Shown here: positions 62,351 to 64,000 of the stretch, one piece after another | Numbering within the stretch: position 1 is the first letter of the stretch | Layout: each line of letters starts with the position of its first letter | Assembly: GCA_027574665.1 (NCBI GenBank) | Contig: CM050664.1 | Coordinates: 16,704,774 to 16,768,773 of the forward strand | Length of the DNA stretch: 64,000 nucleotides | Origin: Rhynochetos jubatus | Lineage: Eukaryota > Chordata > Aves > Eurypygiformes > Rhynochetidae | Direction of reading: 5' to 3' | Notes under the pieces: generated by a model | The model's input: the letters and a program-made list of their open reading frames with translations, nothing else | What the model was told of the DNA's origin: nothing | Database searches by the model: none | Program-made: the position numbers and the translations under genes

Positions 62351-63942
62351 CTGGCAGACGCGCAGGACTCGTGACGGGGACGGGTGGCTGCGCTCAGGCA
62401 GATTCTTCCTCCAGCCCAGCGATCCGTGTGTCCGTGGCCATCTTGCTCAGCAAAGCCTTGGGATTTCTTTCCCTCTCACCAGGTTCTTACTAAAGGTGGA
62501 TGGAGTCTGCAGCCAAGAACAACGCATCTAAAGCAGTTCAGTCTCACCCTGCTTCTCTAATCACTGGTTTTGAAGCACCAGGCTTTCGCAAGGGAGAAAA
62601 GACCCGATGTTTGGAACGATGGGAGATGAAGAGCTGGATGTGTTCTTGTAGGTTGCTCGGGGATTTTTTGGAGTCCAGGAAGTTGCTCTCCCACCTTGCG
62701 TCTCTCACTGGGGGCAGGATGGGTAACGTGGTTAGGCAGGCTCTGGGAAAGCCGTGAGAGGTCCCCGGTTGTTCTGTGCACTTTACCATTTCTCCCTGAT
62801 GAAGGGAATTTCTGTCTCTGGCATTTCAGCGTAACTGGGGTCTGATAGAGAGGGAGAAGTTTCCTTCCTTCTGGAAAACAAAGAGTTGTGGCATTAGAAG
62901 TGGACGTGTGTGTCCCTAATGCAAAATCCTTTGGCCGTAGTTAATCTGATGCCAGGAAGAGTTTCTGACTGGCTCCCAGAGCCTCAGGAACGAACCCAGC
63001 CGCCTCCTCCCGGTGCCGTTTCAGGATTTCATCTTCTTGTGGCTGCTCGCATCCCACGGTGGGAACATTCCTCTCCCCTGGTTTACCCAGGTTAAGAATC
63101 TCTTCCATTGCACTGGACTTTGGGCTTTTCTTTATTTCAGAGCGTGACGTGTGCTGTTCTCCCACCAGCAAAAGCTTTGGGTGTTTGTCACCCTGAACTC
63201 GGCACCCTCTGGCCGGTCTCGAAGGAGCCAGGAAGAGAGGAAGGGCTGGTCCTGCGCAGCGGTCCCTGCAGCCGCTCCGGGGACGTTGCAGCGGGGTTTT
63301 CCTCTTGTGCCGCCCCACGAGAGGCGGCTGAACGTATCGGCTTGGGGAGCCGCTTGCGGTCTCTCCCTTGTCAGTTTGAGCAGAACTACCGGGCTGCTGC
63401 ACTGACCAATCTACTCGGCTGCTGCGTGGAATAACCCGGGAGAGGCCGTCCCCCTTTCTCCCGAATGCTAGCAGGAGGAAGGCGGCGGCAGCCTGGGTGC
63501 TGTGGCTGATGCTGGACTGTGCTTTTTAAACCCGACTTTGTGAACGGCAGATACAAAAGCAGCAGAATTCTTCTAAAACACCTTTTTTTTTTCATCCCCT
63601 AAAATGCTTTAGAGAGTAAACCATCGTGTTTTCTTCACAGCAACCTCTTGGGAGTTGAGACTGGGAGGAGTTCTGGATCCTGGCTCCCAGGGAGCCCCTC
63701 AGCTCTCAAAACATCTCGTTAGCCTTGAAAAACAGACCCCAGTTCTGGGTGCTGGGCCGGAGATGCAGCCAGGCTCCCAGCAGTGGCCGGGCAGCTGCGC
63801 GGGCTGCGTTCAGGTAACGAGCTGGGTGCTTGCAGAGCTCCTCCGTAACGCGGGGCTTCCCCCGTTTCAGTATTCCATATGCAAAACACAACACCTACCT
63901 CAGAGCCGCTGCATCTTTAATGCCAAGGGGAAGGACGCTGCG
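61894..63942 (-). CDS. Unidentified convergent gene, 3' part (four predicted exons)
   Basis: On the - strand, exons 63942-63899, 63208-63087, 62707-62548 and 62350-61894 join through GT-AG sites with matching phases into about 260 residues ending in TAG. The protein is basic and Ser/Lys/Arg/Pro-rich, with blocks such as SRSEIKKSPKSSAMEEILNL, SKKSPSNLQEHIQLFISHR and a C-terminal HPVITKIRTYVEGFFGIED; no domain, signal peptide or membrane segment is visible. The look is of a disordered protein with short conserved motifs. I do not recognise it. It does not resemble NAGPA, the convergent neighbour of human SEC14L5. Support is the phase-consistent chain, a 457-base open terminal exon and a poly(A) signal 56 bases past the stop. 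The 5' end lies beyond the window. Confidence 0.5.
61900..61905 (+). terminator. SEC14L5: Poly(A) signal ATTAAA, probable SEC14L5 3' end
   Basis: First ATTAAA or AATAAA hexamer I find on the + strand after the SEC14L5 stop codon. Confidence 0.45.
62548..62707 (-). CDS. Unidentified gene, exon
   Basis: Minus-strand acceptor tcctgcccccag, donor gtgaga. 52 codons, Lys/Arg/Ser-rich, including HRVFSPLRKPGASKPVIREA. Confidence 0.5.
63087..63208 (-). CDS. Unidentified gene, exon
   Basis: Minus-strand acceptor follows a pyrimidine-rich tract (cccttcctctcttcctggc...); donor gtaaac. Encodes GDKHPKLLLVGEQHTSRSE and KSSAMEEILNL. Confidence 0.45.
63899..63942 (-). CDS. Unidentified gene, 44-base exon
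   Basis: Minus-strand acceptor cctctacctacag and donor gtaggt. Reads SVLPLGIKDAAAL in the frame and phase required by the next exon. Confidence 0.4.
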
Positions 63943-64000
63943 CTGTAGGTAGAGGGCTGTGCCGTGCTTTACAGCTGCAGCTGGCCAGATGTGAGACCTT

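Noticed and set aside
61894..62475. The - strand terminal frame as one uninterrupted 190-codon gene
   Set aside because: It has no ATG, and a phase-compatible acceptor at 62,351 links it to upstream exons, so a spliced terminal exon is more likely.
60916..64000. NAGPA as the convergent neighbour of SEC14L5
   Set aside because: None of the EGF-like cysteine patterns or the transmembrane segment expected of NAGPA is visible on the - strand.

Overview
This is nuclear DNA of a vertebrate, almost certainly a bird. It has compact intron/exon genes with GT-AG splice sites, a CpG-island promoter, and several copies of the CR1 LINE 3' end, the dominant avian retroposon. There are no prokaryotic operons or Shine-Dalgarno sites. 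Most open reading frames longer than 60 codons here are chance frames in introns. The real coding information was found by chaining exons through splice sites and reading phase.

Region 1 (about 1-18,600, + strand) holds the 3' part of a gene encoding a paralogue of STXBP4 (Synip, syntaxin-binding protein 4). Fifteen exons chain without a phase conflict into 541 residues: a Ser-rich segment, one PDZ domain, a linker, an EF-hand-like segment, a long coiled coil, and a C-terminus aligning with the start of the STXBP4 WW domain. In that last part the signature tryptophan is missing and the frame stops half way through the domain. The 5' exons lie left of the window. The protein is clearly diverged from STXBP4 itself and lies upstream of SEC14L5 on the same strand. 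Human STXBP4 lies on 17q, with SEC14L1, the paralogue of SEC14L5. The arrangement therefore looks like an old duplicate (ohnologue) kept in this lineage.

Region 2 (about 18,600-25,000) is intergenic, with no supported gene. A CpG island with GC boxes (about 24,985-25,990) starts region 3.

Region 3 (about 25,300-61,900, + strand) is SEC14L5, complete. It has a non-coding first exon in the CpG island, a probable second non-coding exon, then 15 coding exons (30,745-60,915) giving 710 residues: PRELI/MSF1, CRAL-TRIO-N, CRAL-TRIO lipid-binding and GOLD domains. The first coding intron is 14.2 kb and the next intron is of the rare GC-AG class. The 3' UTR carries a cluster of AU-rich pentamers.

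Region 4 (61,833 to the right edge, - strand) appears to hold the 3' end of a convergent gene. Four phase-compatible exons give about 260 residues of a protein I do not recognise. Its stop codon and poly(A) signal interleave with the SEC14L5 3' end, so the two transcripts probably overlap tail to tail.

The genes share no obvious pathway. STXBP4 family members act in vesicle fusion with syntaxin-4, while SEC14L proteins bind and transfer lipids.
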